A stretch of 64,000 nucleotides of DNA from Gemmiger sp. An87 (GTDB lineage Bacteria > Bacillota > Clostridia > Oscillospirales > Ruminococcaceae). Made by a program: the position numbers and the translations under genes. Shown here piece by piece: positions 1 to 7,659 of this stretch. The stretch lies in contig NZ_NFHD01000017.1 of NCBI RefSeq assembly GCF_002159185.1, positions 1 to 64,000 of the forward strand. Reading direction: 5' to 3'. The notes beneath the pieces are model-generated. The model was not told the origin of the DNA. It saw only the letters and a program-made list of their open reading frames with translations, and did no database searches. Position 1 is the stretch's first letter, and each line of letters opens with the position of its first letter.

Positions 1-57
1 TTACCAGCATTTTTATCCCCCCCACACTATTATACCGCTTTCTTTTCCTCAATACGA

Positions 58-86
58 GAAAAAGGCCACCTTTCGGTGACCTTTTT
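58..86 (-). terminator. Terminator downstream of sigG
   Basis: A 12-bp stem with a GAAA loop, flanked by an A-run and a T-run, reads as an intrinsic terminator on both strands. The minus-strand version pairs better, with one G-U wobble where the plus strand has a C-A mismatch. It fits the end of the leftward sigG transcript. Confidence 0.65.
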
Positions 87-98
87 CGACAGGCTGAA

Positions 99-135
99 GG
101 GTGCGCCCCTCGAAAAGAGGGGCGCACCCTTTTTA
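99..135 (+). terminator. Strong GC-rich terminator hairpin between sigG and the left edge
   Basis: A perfect 13-bp stem (99-111 with 117-129, 5-nt loop) is followed on the plus strand by a T-run (130-135). That direction suits a rightward gene lying left of the window and convergent with sigG. Confidence 0.6.
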
Positions 136-153
136 TTGAATCTTCGGACCGCC

Positions 154-930
154 CTACAGTTGTTCCCGGATGCGGCCCAGGGCGTTTTTCTCCAGGCGGC
201 TCACCTGAGCCTGACTGATGCCGATTTCACGGGCCACCTCCATCTGGGTCTTGCCCGCCAGATAGCGCAGGGCCATGATCTTTTTCTCCCGCTCGCTGAG
301 CTGATGCACCGTGTCCTTAAAGAGAATTTCGCTGATCCAGCTGTCCTCCCCGTCGTTTTCGCCCACCTGATCCATCACATACATGGCATCGCCCGCGTCG
401 TTGTACACCGGTTCATACAGACTCACCGGTTCCACCACGCTTTCCAGCGCCAGGGTTACCACACGCTCCGGCATGTCCAGCCGAGCGGCGATCTCCTTTG
501 CCTTGGGCTCACGGCCCAGCTCCTTCTGAAGCTGCTCTCTGGCTTGCATGGCCCGATAGGCGGTGTCACGCATGGAGCGGCTTACCCGCAAAGGGTTATT
601 GTCTCGCAGAAAGCGGCGGATTTCGCCCACGATCATGGGCACGCCGTAGGTGGAAAAGCGAACATTCAACTGGGGATCGAAGTTGTCGATGGCCTTGATC
701 AGTCCGATGCAGCCCACCTGGAACAGATCGTCCATGCATTCGCCCCGGCCGGAAAAACGCTGAACCACGCTGAGCACCAGCCGCAGATTGCCCTGGATCA
801 TGGTCTGGCGGGCGGCGGCGTCGCCCTCGTGCGCGGCAATCAGAAGCCGCTTTTTCTCCGCCTCGCTCAGTACCGGCAGGCGGGCGGTATCCACGCCGCA
901 CAGCTCCACTTTGTTGTAATACAAACGCAT
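154..930 (-). CDS. sigG: Sporulation sigma factor SigG (late forespore)
   Basis: RNA polymerase sigma factor that directs late forespore transcription once the spore is engulfed. The 258-residue protein has the SigG N-terminal signature NKVELCGVDT. Core-binding and -10 recognition region 2 (about residues 44-120) includes the GCIGLIKAIDNFD segment. Region 3 follows, and a region 4 helix-turn-helix (about 215-255) ends in GISQAQVSRLEK. Length matches the family (about 260). The ATG at 930 sits 6 nt after a GGAG ribosome binding site. The upstream minus strand carries CATACT (964-969), which resembles a forespore-type -10. It lies next to sigE as in Bacillus, but an opposite-strand gene separates them here. 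Confidence 0.95.
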   Translation of the reverse strand: MRLYYNKVELCGVDTARLPVLSEAEKKRLLIAAHEGDAAARQTMIQGNLRLVLSVVQRFSGRGECMDDLFQVGCIGLIKAIDNFDPQLNVRFSTYGVPMIVGEIRRFLRDNNPLRVSRSMRDTAYRAMQAREQLQKELGREPKAKEIAARLDMPERVVTLALESVVEPVSLYEPVYNDAGDAMYVMDQVGENDGEDSWISEILFKDTVHQLSEREKKIMALRYLAGKTQMEVAREIGISQAQVSRLEKNALGRIREQL

Positions 931-1117
931 TCACACTCCAAACAGGCAAGGGTGCCTGTTCAAAGTATGGCCGCGGCGAGGGGCGGGCAGTCAGAACAAA
1001 GGCTGGCAAAATCAGGGCCCGCAGCCGCAAAAAAGCAGGAATAATGAGGTCGGATGCACCAAATGCTTGCCCCCGGCATACTGTGAACACAAACGATGCA
1101 AGGGAGTGGATGCGACG

Positions 1118-1630
1118 ATGACCTCGGAACTTTGGCTGCTGTGCTGCATGGGAATGGTGCTCCTGCTCACGGCAGGGCTTGCCTTTTTGTGGGCCATCTT
1201 TTATGACCGCTGCGCCCGGGAAAAGCAGCTGCTGCAAACGCCGGATTTCACTGCAAAGGCGGGCTTCAAGGTGACTCAGCTGCCCGGCGCGCCCTATCTG
1301 CGGCTGGACCGGGTGTATCTGCTGGGACGGCGTGTGGGTCAGCTGGAGTTTTTTATCCAGCCCAGCTGGACGGCGGTGCTGCGGGTTGCCCCGGAAAGCG
1401 AGGAGTTACGCCTGTGGGAGCTGGGGCTGCCGGAGTACGACCAGCTCACGGTGCGGCCGGTGAGCGGGGTGCGCACCGAGCTACGCCAGGCCCCCGGCGG
1501 CAGTGCGCTGGCCTGCTGGCAGCGGGACGGCTTTTGCTACGGGCTGTATCTGCCTGCGGGGGAGATGGGGCTTGCGGGCAGTCTGCTGGAGCGGTTTGCG
1601 GCGGACTGCCGGTGTGCCGCTACCCGATAA
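1118..1630 (+). CDS. Hypothetical membrane-anchored protein between sigG and sigE
   Basis: Protein of 170 residues that I do not recognise. A single hydrophobic segment (about residues 5-26) is followed by a basic stretch (YDRCAREK) and a soluble domain of about 140 residues rich in Leu and aromatic residues. This is the layout of a single-pass anchored protein. ATG 1118 is chosen because the longer reading frame upstream has no ribosome binding site; an AGGGAG lies about 12 nt before it. A CATACT at 1077-1082 could be the -10 of a sporulation sigma promoter. Its place inside the sigG-sigE locus makes a sporulation role possible, but this is inference. Confidence 0.6.
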   Translation: MTSELWLLCCMGMVLLLTAGLAFLWAIFYDRCAREKQLLQTPDFTAKAGFKVTQLPGAPYLRLDRVYLLGRRVGQLEFFIQPSWTAVLRVAPESEELRLWELGLPEYDQLTVRPVSGVRTELRQAPGGSALACWQRDGFCYGLYLPAGEMGLAGSLLERFAADCRCAATR

Positions 1631-1662
1631 AAACAGGGCCGGGCAAGAACCTCTTGCCCGGC
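1629..1662 (-). terminator. Terminator of the spoIIGA-sigE operon
   Basis: An 11-bp perfect stem (1638-1648 with 1652-1662, 3-nt loop) is followed on the minus strand by CCCTGTTTTT. It lies 13 nt past the sigE stop and is shared with the convergent gene ending at 1630. Confidence 0.75.
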
Positions 1663-1674
1663 CTCAATGTGGTT

Positions 1675-2385
1675 TCAGAGTGATTTTTCCAGCTCCCGGC
1701 GCAGCCGCAGGATGATCCGCTTTTCCAGCCGGGAGATGTAGCTCTGCGAGATGCCGATGGCATCCGCCACTTCTTTTTGGGTGCGCTCGATGCCGTCGGT
1801 CAGGCCAAAGCGCATCTGCATGATCTGCCGTTCCCGGGGAGCCAGCCGGGCCACCGCCTGACGCAGCATGTCTTTCTCTGCATCCTGCTCCAGTTGGGCG
1901 CTGATCTGGTTCTGATCACTGCCCAGGACGTCCGAGAGCAGCAGCTCGTTTCCGTCGCCGTCGGTGTTCAGCGGCTCGTCAATGCTGGCCTCCTGGCGGC
2001 GGTTGCTGCTCTTGCGCAGATACATCAGAATTTCGTTTTCGATGCACCGGCTGGCGTAGGTGGCCAGCTTGATGTTTTTGGAGGGGGCGAAGGTGTTCAC
2101 CGCCTTGATCAGCCCGATGGTACCAATGGAGATGATGTCCTCCACCGAGACGTTGCTGCCCTCAAATTTTTTGGCAATGTAGACCACCAGCCTCAGATTG
2201 TGGGTGATCAGGATATCCCGGCAGCTCTGGCGGCCCTCCTCCAGCCCGGCGAAGACCAGCTTTTCCTCGGCGGGAGTCAGGGGAGGGGGCAGGGTCTCCG
2301 GCCCGTTGATGTAATACACCGCGTCCGGCAGGCAGAGCCAGCAAAGCAGAGCATGCCAGGCGCGGGAAAGCCAATTGCATTTCAT
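1675..2385 (-). CDS. sigE: Sporulation sigma factor SigE (early mother cell), pro-form
   Basis: Mother-cell sigma factor made as an inactive precursor of 236 residues. Residues 1-27 form a hydrophobic pro-sequence ([16 protein letters not shown]...). It ends in VYYING followed by ETLPPPLT, matching the pro-SigE processing region cut by SpoIIGA. Region 2 spans about residues 55-125 ([13 protein letters not shown]) and region 4 about 180-232 with the helix-turn-helix [12 protein letters not shown]. The start overlaps the spoIIGA stop by 4 nt (ATGA), so translation is probably coupled to its own activating protease. Length and gene order match the family. Confidence 0.96.
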   Translation of the reverse strand: MKCNWLSRAWHALLCWLCLPDAVYYINGPETLPPPLTPAEEKLVFAGLEEGRQSCRDILITHNLRLVVYIAKKFEGSNVSVEDIISIGTIGLIKAVNTFAPSKNIKLATYASRCIENEILMYLRKSSNRRQEASIDEPLNTDGDGNELLLSDVLGSDQNQISAQLEQDAEKDMLRQAVARLAPRERQIMQMRFGLTDGIERTQKEVADAIGISQSYISRLEKRIILRLRRELEKSL

Positions 2386-3311
2386 TCCGCAGCGCTCCTT
2401 TCCCGTCCGGCTTGTGCAAATTGGCGCTGCACAGGCCGGGCGGTGTGATAAAATTCGGTGCCAAACAGTGCCTGGACCGAGGCATCCGCCAGGGTCTGGT
2501 CGGTGAAAACCACCAGTACCCGGCTTGCCTGCCGGACTTTGCCGGTGCCGGAAAGCCGGGCGGAAAAACCGCCCACGGCAGGCAAGGTGCGCATTCCGCC
2601 GGCAGTTTTGCAGGGGATCAGCCGGATGGGCACACCGGGAGGCGGCTCAGGGCAGGCTCCGGCGAAAAATTCCTCCAGAAAAACGGCGACAGCCTCCGGC
2701 ACAGCGCCGCGCATACTGGTATAACTGGCCAGTACCGGTGCCTGCCCGCTCAGTGGGTCCCGCAGCAGAAAACCGGTGTCCAGCAGGGCAGTAAGCGGCG
2801 GGAGTTCAGCTCCGTTCAGGGAAAGCTGCAGCTGCCAGCATTCGGTTTCCTTTGGACCGCCAAAGACCAGCACCACCAGCCGCAGAGTCAGATAGACCAG
2901 CAGCGCACACCCTGCCAGCAGAGTGGGGGAGACTGCCCAGTAAACGGCGAAATTATTGGTCTGAGCCCCCAGCGGCAGATCGCGGCTTAAGGCCAGCAGC
3001 ACGGCCCCGGCCAGCCCCAGATTCAAAAGAAAATACCACACAGTCTGGCGGGCAAAGCAGCGCCATCCCCGGAAGGAACAGGCTGCGCGGCACACGGCAG
3101 CAGCGCTGGCGGCCTGGTACAGAAGGCTCAGAGCGGCGGGCAGCGGCGGGGCCAGCAGAATCAGTGCGGACAAGGCAGCCAGCGCCGCTCCGGCACAGGT
3201 GCGCCAAAAGCCCGGCGATGTGCCGCACACAAAGCCTACCGCGCGCAGCAAAAGATACGCCACCAGAAAATTCACCAGCAAAAGCACGTCCAGATAGATC
3301 ACGGTCTTCAC
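2382..3311 (-). CDS. spoIIGA: Sporulation sigma-E factor processing peptidase SpoIIGA
   Basis: Membrane aspartic protease that cleaves pro-SigE in the mother cell after a signal from the forespore. About 150 N-terminal residues hold several hydrophobic helices. The soluble C-terminal domain carries a retroviral-type aspartic motif LLDTG with the catalytic Asp near residue 178. The chosen start is GTG 3311 ([11 protein letters not shown]), 12 nt after a GGGGG ribosome binding site, giving 309 residues, the usual length. A longer in-frame reading to 3395 would cross the promoter. It is transcribed from a Spo0A-type promoter at 3363-3395 and overlaps sigE downstream. Confidence 0.93.
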   Translation of the reverse strand: MKTVIYLDVLLLVNFLVAYLLLRAVGFVCGTSPGFWRTCAGAALAALSALILLAPPLPAALSLLYQAASAAAVCRAACSFRGWRCFARQTVWYFLLNLGLAGAVLLALSRDLPLGAQTNNFAVYWAVSPTLLAGCALLVYLTLRLVVLVFGGPKETECWQLQLSLNGAELPPLTALLDTGFLLRDPLSGQAPVLASYTSMRGAVPEAVAVFLEEFFAGACPEPPPGVPIRLIPCKTAGGMRTLPAVGGFSARLSGTGKVRQASRVLVVFTDQTLADASVQALFGTEFYHTARPVQRQFAQAGRERSAAE

Positions 3312-3362
3312 AGCTGTATCCACGCCCCCTTTTGCCGGGCCTGTTCGCCCGCTCTGGTTTCG

Positions 3363-3396
3363 ATTGTAGCGCGGTGAAGAGAAGAAAGCTGTCAAA
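3363..3396 (-). promoter_or_regulatory. spoIIG promoter with long spacer and 0A-box-like -35
   Basis: On the minus strand TTGACA (3390-3395) and TACAAT (3363-3368) are separated by 21 bp, too long for a normal sigma-A promoter. The plus-strand TGTCAAA (3390-3396) over the -35 differs by one base from the Spo0A box TGTCGAA. The Bacillus spoIIG promoter has the same design: a spacer of about 22 bp with Spo0A bound over the -35. The predicted 5' leader is about 45 nt. Confidence 0.75.
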
Positions 3397-3446
3397 AAAA
3401 TAATGCGCCGCGCACTTGTCTCTTGCAGAGAGGTGCGCGGCGCATT
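3394..3446 (-). terminator. Terminator of the HAD phosphatase gene, abutting the spoIIG promoter
   Basis: A 14-bp perfect stem (3402-3415 with 3433-3446) is followed on the minus strand by ATTATTTTTT. The T-run ends inside the -35 of the spoIIG promoter, insulating spoIIGA from upstream transcription with no spare sequence. Confidence 0.8.
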
Positions 3447-3460
3447 GGCTGTTTAAAAAA

Positions 3461-4087
3461 TTACCAGAGCAGGTGCTCCTTGATGGGAATCCCGCAGGTG
3501 TTCAGCGCCCGGATGAAGGAGGCGCTGCCCTTGTAGTGAATGCCGGTAATGCCCAGATCAAAGGCTGCGGTGGTGTTGGGCTTGTGATCGTCCACAAAGA
3601 TGGTCTCAGCGGGCACAAGGCCATACTGCTCCAGCAGCAGCTTGTAGATGGCCGGGTCCGGTTTGGTGAGCTTGACTTCGCAGGAGGCAATGCCGCCGTC
3701 GAACAGGGGCCAGAAGTCCCGCTGGCGGATCTCATCGATCACGTCCTGGGGAATGTTGGACAGGTAGTAGATGGAAAACCCCATCTTTTTCAGCCGTTTG
3801 ATCACTTCCACGGTTTTGCGGCGGGTCTTCAGCATGCGGGCCCAGTCATCCAGTACGCTCTGTACCTCGAAGGCGCAGCCGGCGGCCTTGGCTTTTTCCA
3901 GCATGAGCGCGTTGCCCTCGGCCCGGCTCAGCTTTCCGGCGTCCAGCAGAAGCCACTCCTCGCTGCCGAAGGTCAGCTCGAATACCTTCTGCTCAATCTC
4001 CTCGTTGTAAAACCGTTCCAGCAGGAACTCCCGGGGATTGAAGTCGACCACAACGCCCCCCAGATCGAAGATGATGTTTTTATACAT
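3461..4087 (-). CDS. HAD superfamily (subfamily IA) hydrolase
   Basis: Cytoplasmic haloacid-dehalogenase-fold phosphatase of 208 residues, probably acting on a small phosphorylated metabolite. Motif I is IIFDLGGVVVDF near the N-terminus. It has the D-L-G form seen in the YihX-like branch, where Gly replaces the second Asp of DxD. Motif II is the YYLSN segment, motif III the Lys in EVKLTKPDP, and motif IV FVDDHKPN. A helical cap follows motif I. ATG 4087 is chosen over upstream in-frame codons because AAAGGAG lies about 10 nt before it. The substrate cannot be told from sequence. It is single-gene, ending in a terminator against the spoIIG promoter. Confidence 0.85.
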   Translation of the reverse strand: MYKNIIFDLGGVVVDFNPREFLLERFYNEEIEQKVFELTFGSEEWLLLDAGKLSRAEGNALMLEKAKAAGCAFEVQSVLDDWARMLKTRRKTVEVIKRLKKMGFSIYYLSNIPQDVIDEIRQRDFWPLFDGGIASCEVKLTKPDPAIYKLLLEQYGLVPAETIFVDDHKPNTTAAFDLGITGIHYKGSASFIRALNTCGIPIKEHLLW

Positions 4088-4251
4088 AAGGCAAGATTCT
4101 CCTTTGCAATCGTTCAAGGGCCGCATAGCCCGGGGATATTGCCTTTATTATACACGATTTTCCTCCTTGGGCCAATGCCCCGGTAAAAGTTTGGGCATGA
4201 ACGACCATGCCGGGGCATATCAATGGAAGAAAACAAAGGGGGCGATGGGCT

Positions 4252-4548
4252 GTGACTTTGCGGCAACTGTGTAAAAAGGATGTGGTGCAGCTGGGCTCCG
4301 GCACCAAATTGGGCCGGGCAGATGACCTGGACCTGGAGCTGAGCAACGCCCGGGTGCGTGGGCTGATTTTGCGGGGGCGGCCCCGCTGGTTCGGCCTGCT
4401 GGGCAGAGGGGAGGATCTGGTCATCTCCTGGCAGCAGATCGAGACCATCGGCGAGGATGTGATCCTGGTGAACTGCCCGTTGCCGGAGCCTCCGCTGCCA
4501 AAGGAGGAGGGCGTTTGGGCAATCTTTCACAAATTTGTAAGCAGTTGA
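4252..4548 (+). CDS. YlmC/YmxH family PRC-barrel sporulation protein
   Basis: Small protein of 98 residues matching the YlmC/YmxH sporulation family, a short PRC-barrel. Recognisable features are LCKKDVVQLGSGTKLGRADDLDLE at the start, the strand LRGLILRG-type turn, and the family hallmark GEDLVISWQQIETIGEDVILV. The start is GTG 4252, preceded at 9 nt by AAAGGGGG. The C-terminal tail (PLPEPPLPKEEG and beyond) makes it slightly longer than Bacillus YlmC/YmxH (about 80-85 residues). The biochemical function of the family is unknown. It sits alone between a divergent phosphatase gene and an LtaS-like gene. Confidence 0.8.
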   Translation: MTLRQLCKKDVVQLGSGTKLGRADDLDLELSNARVRGLILRGRPRWFGLLGRGEDLVISWQQIETIGEDVILVNCPLPEPPLPKEEGVWAIFHKFVSS

Positions 4549-4552
4549 AAAC

Positions 4553-4582
4553 TTGCGCCGCCTGCAAAAAACGTCGTATAAT
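4553..4582 (+). promoter_or_regulatory. Sigma-A promoter for the LtaS-like gene
   Basis: TTGCGC (4553-4558), an 18-bp spacer and a perfect TATAAT (4577-4582). It starts just past the preceding stop codon, leaving a leader of about 175 nt. Confidence 0.6.
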
Positions 4583-4588
4583 AAACAG

Positions 4589-4750
4589 CGTTTCCGTTTA
4601 ACACAAATTTTACAAAAAATACTCTGCGGGTAAAAAATTGCCCGGGAAATGAAACAAATACCGCCGCAGCCTCGTTTCTTTTTCAGCAAAGGGTGCGAGG
4701 CCAGGGCGGGGAAGTCTGCCGGTGCAGGCCACGCTTGCCCGACTAAAGGA
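4589..4750 (+). promoter_or_regulatory. Long, probably structured leader of the LtaS-like gene
   Basis: About 170 untranslated nucleotides precede the TTG start. A stem GCCTCG/CGAGGC with a loop of about 21 nt lies near 4669-4702. A nested element with CTGC-CGGT-GCAG sits inside a GGGC/GCCC pair near 4704-4740. It matches no riboswitch class I know. Folding is by eye. Confidence 0.3.
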
Positions 4751-4761
4751 GGAACAATTCG

Positions 4762-6672
4762 TTGCAAAACGTAAAGACAAAACCGTCGGTTTTTGCCGGC
4801 ATTACCCGGCGGCTGAGCCCGCTGCGCTATGTTATGGCTCCGCTGGTGAGCCTGATCACTCTGGTGTGCACCGAGTGGATTCACCGGGGCGAGCTGACTA
4901 TGGCGGTGCTCACCGATAATGTGCTGCCTCATCTGCCTGCGTTCCTGCTCACCTGGCTGCTGCTGGGCTGTATCTATCAGGCGCTTGCCCGGGCCACCCG
5001 GCTGCATCCGCTGGCGGTGGCCGTGACTGGTTTGCTGGGCTGCATCCCGGCGGCGGTTACATATTTTAAACTGAAGCTGCGGGGCGAGCCCTTCTTTCCC
5101 TGGGATCTGTCCCAGTTTTCCGAAGCCACCGATGTGGTGGGCAAGTCCGGCGTGGAACTGCAGACCTCCATGTGGGTCAGCGGGCTGATTTTTGCCCTGC
5201 TGTTTGTGCTGGCCTGTTTTGTGCGGGAACCGAAAACCGGCATCCGTGCCCGGCTGCTGGGCGCCGGTATCCCCGCGGTGGGGGCGCTTGCCCTGGTGTT
5301 CGGGGTGTTCATCAGCCCCATGGTCTCACAGCTGGTGGGCATCACACCGGATATGTGGATGCAGAACCGCTACTATCGCAACTACGGTGTGATTGCGGGC
5401 TTTCTGACCAACATTCAGAACCTGCAGGTGGATAAGCCCGACGGTTACAGCCAGGAGGCGGTGCAGGCCATCATTGATAAGGATGCTTCTCAGGACCTGG
5501 CCCCGGAATTTGCGGGCAGCTATAAAAATGAGGGCGACGGGTCTGTGACCCAGCCCAATATCATCTTCGTGATGAACGAGTCCTTCTGGGATGTGGCCGA
5601 GCTGGAGGAATACGGGGTGGAGTTCGATCAGGAGATCACCCCCAATCTGCACCGGCTGATGGAAAACGCCGCCTATGGCAAGGCCTACAGCCCCAGCTTC
5701 GGCGGCGGCACCTGCGATGTGGAGTTTGAGGCGCTCACCGGCTACTCGGTGGAGTTCCTGCCCAGTGGGTGCAAGCCCTTCCAGCAGCATGTGACCCGGC
5801 CCATGTTCTCGGTGGCTTCCTATTTAAAAGAGCAGGGCTACGCCACCCAGGCGGTCCACTGCTATTATGCCAAGTTCTGGAGCCGCAACACCGCTTACCC
5901 CAATCTGGGCTTTGACGAATTCATCTCGCTGGAGGATTTCGAAAATCCGGAGAAGAAGCGTGACTACTACTGGGGCGGCGGTCTAGTGACCGACGCCGAG
6001 ATGACCCGCCGCATCATCCAGGAATGGGAGGAGCGGGACCAGGATCAGCCCCTGTTCATGCACGCGGTGACCATGCAGAACCACACCAGCTACAACGAGG
6101 CCAACTACCCCGAGGAGGAGCTGGTGGATATTGTGAAAGCCCCCGAGGGCATCAGCGACAAGACCCTGGGCGCTCTGCGGGACTTCGCCACGGGTGTGAA
6201 GGAAGCGGACGCCATGCTGGGCGAGCTGACCGATTACTTCTCCCAGGTGGATGAGCCGGTGATTCTGGTGTTCTGGGGCGACCATTACAACCCCATCGGC
6301 AGCGGCTATGAGGTTTACACCGCCACGGGTTACTCCTCCTCGCAGGACAGCGAGGCCCCGGAGCTGCACCAGATGCCCTTGATGATCTGGTCCAACTACT
6401 GGGACGAGCCGGTGGACATCGGCACCGTAGCGGCCTACGAAATCAGCCCGGTGACCTTTGAGCTGTACGGCCTGGAGCAGCCCGCGCTGTTCGACCACCT
6501 GATCGACCAGCTGTCGGTCTACCGCAGCCGTACGCACGGTGTGACCATTCAGCCGGACGGCTCGGCGGACACCGAGGAGCTGACCGAAGAACAGACCCAG
6601 TGGTTTGATGAGCACTGGATGCTGCAATATGACCTGATGTTCGGCCAGGAATACGCCCTGGGAGAGCAGTGA
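4762..6672 (+). CDS. LtaS-like membrane sulfatase (LTA synthase family)
   Basis: Polytopic membrane enzyme of 636 residues with an extracellular alkaline-phosphatase/sulfatase-fold domain. The family transfers glycerol-phosphate or other phospho-alcohols to cell-envelope glycans. About five hydrophobic helices occupy residues 22-190. The catalytic domain begins near 265: NIIFVMNESFWD supplies a metal-binding Glu (273), GGGTCDVEFEALTGY the nucleophilic Thr (317), and VFWGDHYNP the metal pair D507/H508. It starts at TTG 4762, 9 nt after AAAGGAGG. Length fits LtaS and its relatives, but the product (LTA, glycolipid primer or another phosphoglycan) cannot be decided. A terminator follows at 6677-6714. 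Confidence 0.87.
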   Translation: MQNVKTKPSVFAGITRRLSPLRYVMAPLVSLITLVCTEWIHRGELTMAVLTDNVLPHLPAFLLTWLLLGCIYQALARATRLHPLAVAVTGLLGCIPAAVTYFKLKLRGEPFFPWDLSQFSEATDVVGKSGVELQTSMWVSGLIFALLFVLACFVREPKTGIRARLLGAGIPAVGALALVFGVFISPMVSQLVGITPDMWMQNRYYRNYGVIAGFLTNIQNLQVDKPDGYSQEAVQAIIDKDASQDLAPEFAGSYKNEGDGSVTQPNIIFVMNESFWDVAELEEYGVEFDQEITPNLHRLMENAAYGKAYSPSFGGGTCDVEFEALTGYSVEFLPSGCKPFQQHVTRPMFSVASYLKEQGYATQAVHCYYAKFWSRNTAYPNLGFDEFISLEDFENPEKKRDYYWGGGLVTDAEMTRRIIQEWEERDQDQPLFMHAVTMQNHTSYNEANYPEEELVDIVKAPEGISDKTLGALRDFATGVKEADAMLGELTDYFSQVDEPVILVFWGDHYNPIGSGYEVYTATGYSSSQDSEAPELHQMPLMIWSNYWDEPVDIGTVAAYEISPVTFELYGLEQPALFDHLIDQLSVYRSRTHGVTIQPDGSADTEELTEEQTQWFDEHWMLQYDLMFGQEYALGEQ

Positions 6673-6676
6673 GAGG

Positions 6677-6714
6677 GGGCGGCAGAGCCTTGCGGGGCTC
6701 CGCCGCCCTTTTTT
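6677..6714 (+). terminator. Terminator of the LtaS-like gene
   Basis: A GC-rich stem of about 13 bp with a short loop is followed by TTTTTT, 5 nt after the stop codon. Confidence 0.8.
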
Positions 6715-6759
6715 GCGGTGTTTCGCAGCTTTTTTCGCGGAGAAATGCGAAAAAAGTGC

Positions 6760-6788
6760 TTGTAATCCCGGCACCCTTGTGGTATACT
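6760..6788 (+). promoter_or_regulatory. rpsB-tsf promoter
   Basis: TTGTAA (6760-6765), a 17-bp spacer and TATACT (6783-6788). Transcription would start near 6795, giving a leader of about 97 nt. Confidence 0.75.
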
Positions 6789-6804
6789 ATACCGGCAATA
6801 CACA

Positions 6805-6859
6805 CGCATTGCTTTGTTCCCCTGTGCCCGCAAGGGTGGGAGATCATGCATGCAATGCG
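6805..6859 (+). promoter_or_regulatory. Structured rpsB leader, possible S2 autoregulatory element
   Basis: CGCATTGC (6805-6812) pairs perfectly with GCAATGCG (6852-6859) and encloses a GNRA-type hairpin CCC-GCAA-GGG (6827-6836). In other bacteria ribosomal protein S2 binds its own mRNA leader to repress rpsB-tsf, so a similar role is plausible. No known Rfam class was recognised. Confidence 0.4.
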
Positions 6860-6891
6860 GAGGTAAAAACAATTTTTTGGAGGATTTAAAC

Positions 6892-7617
6892 ATGGCAGTA
6901 GTATCTATGAAGCAGCTTCTCGAAGCCGGCGTGCACTTCGGTCACCAGACCCGCCGCTGGAACCCCAAGATGGCGAAGTACATCTTCACCGAGCGTAACG
7001 GCATCTACATCATCGACCTGCAGAAGACCGTTAAGAAGCTGGACGAGGCTTACAACTTTGTTCGCGAGGTTGCTTCCGAGGGCGGCGAGATCCTGTTCGT
7101 CGGTACCAAGAAGCAGGCTCAGGAGTCCATTAAGGACGAGGCTACCCGCTGCGGCATGCACTATGTGAACGCTCGTTGGCTGGGCGGCATGCTGACCAAC
7201 TTCCGCACCATCCGCAAGCGCATCGACCGTCTGGAGCAGCTGCGCCAGATGAGCGAGGACGGCACCTTTGATCTGCTGCCCAAGAAGGAAGTTGCCAAGC
7301 TGGAGCTGGAGATCGAGAAGCTGGAGAAGTTCCTGGGCGGTGTGAAGAACATGCACGGCCTGCCCAAGGCGATGTTCATCGTTGACCCCCACAAGGAGCG
7401 CATTGCTGTGGCCGAGGCCCGCAAGCTGAACATCCCCATCGTGGCTATCGTCGACACCAACTGCAACCCCGACGAGATCGACTACGTGATCCCCGGCAAC
7501 GACGACGCCATCCGTGCTGTTAAGCTGATCGCCGGCGCTATGGCCGACGCCGTGATGGAAGGCCGCCAGGGCGAGCAGAACGCCGCCGAGGAGACCGCTG
7601 AGGCTGCCGAGGCCTGA
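6892..7617 (+). CDS. rpsB: 30S ribosomal protein S2
   Basis: Small-subunit ribosomal protein S2, 241 residues, needed for assembly and for S1-like or mRNA contacts. Diagnostic segments are [22 protein letters not shown] near the N-terminus, [19 protein letters not shown] and the late [25 protein letters not shown]. The central coiled-coil hairpin ([20 protein letters not shown]) is complete. ATG 6892 follows TTTGGAGGATTTAAAC. The C-terminal tail is Ala/Glu-rich, as is common in the family. Codons are strongly biased, as in other highly expressed genes. It is followed by tsf after 42 nt, the usual order. Confidence 0.98.
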   Translation: MAVVSMKQLLEAGVHFGHQTRRWNPKMAKYIFTERNGIYIIDLQKTVKKLDEAYNFVREVASEGGEILFVGTKKQAQESIKDEATRCGMHYVNARWLGGMLTNFRTIRKRIDRLEQLRQMSEDGTFDLLPKKEVAKLELEIEKLEKFLGGVKNMHGLPKAMFIVDPHKERIAVAEARKLNIPIVAIVDTNCNPDEIDYVIPGNDDAIRAVKLIAGAMADAVMEGRQGEQNAAEETAEAAEA

Positions 7618-7659
7618 GCACCCACCATTTTCCACCGATAACGAAAGGGGATAATCAAA

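Noticed and set aside
1777-2448. Long open frames antisense to sigE, ilv, liv, tsf, guaA, purF, GH3 and hydrogenase genes (some over 500 codons)
   Set aside because: They mirror GC-rich, codon-biased genes on the other strand, lack ribosome binding sites and have unnatural composition (Ala/His/Gln-rich). They are shadows.
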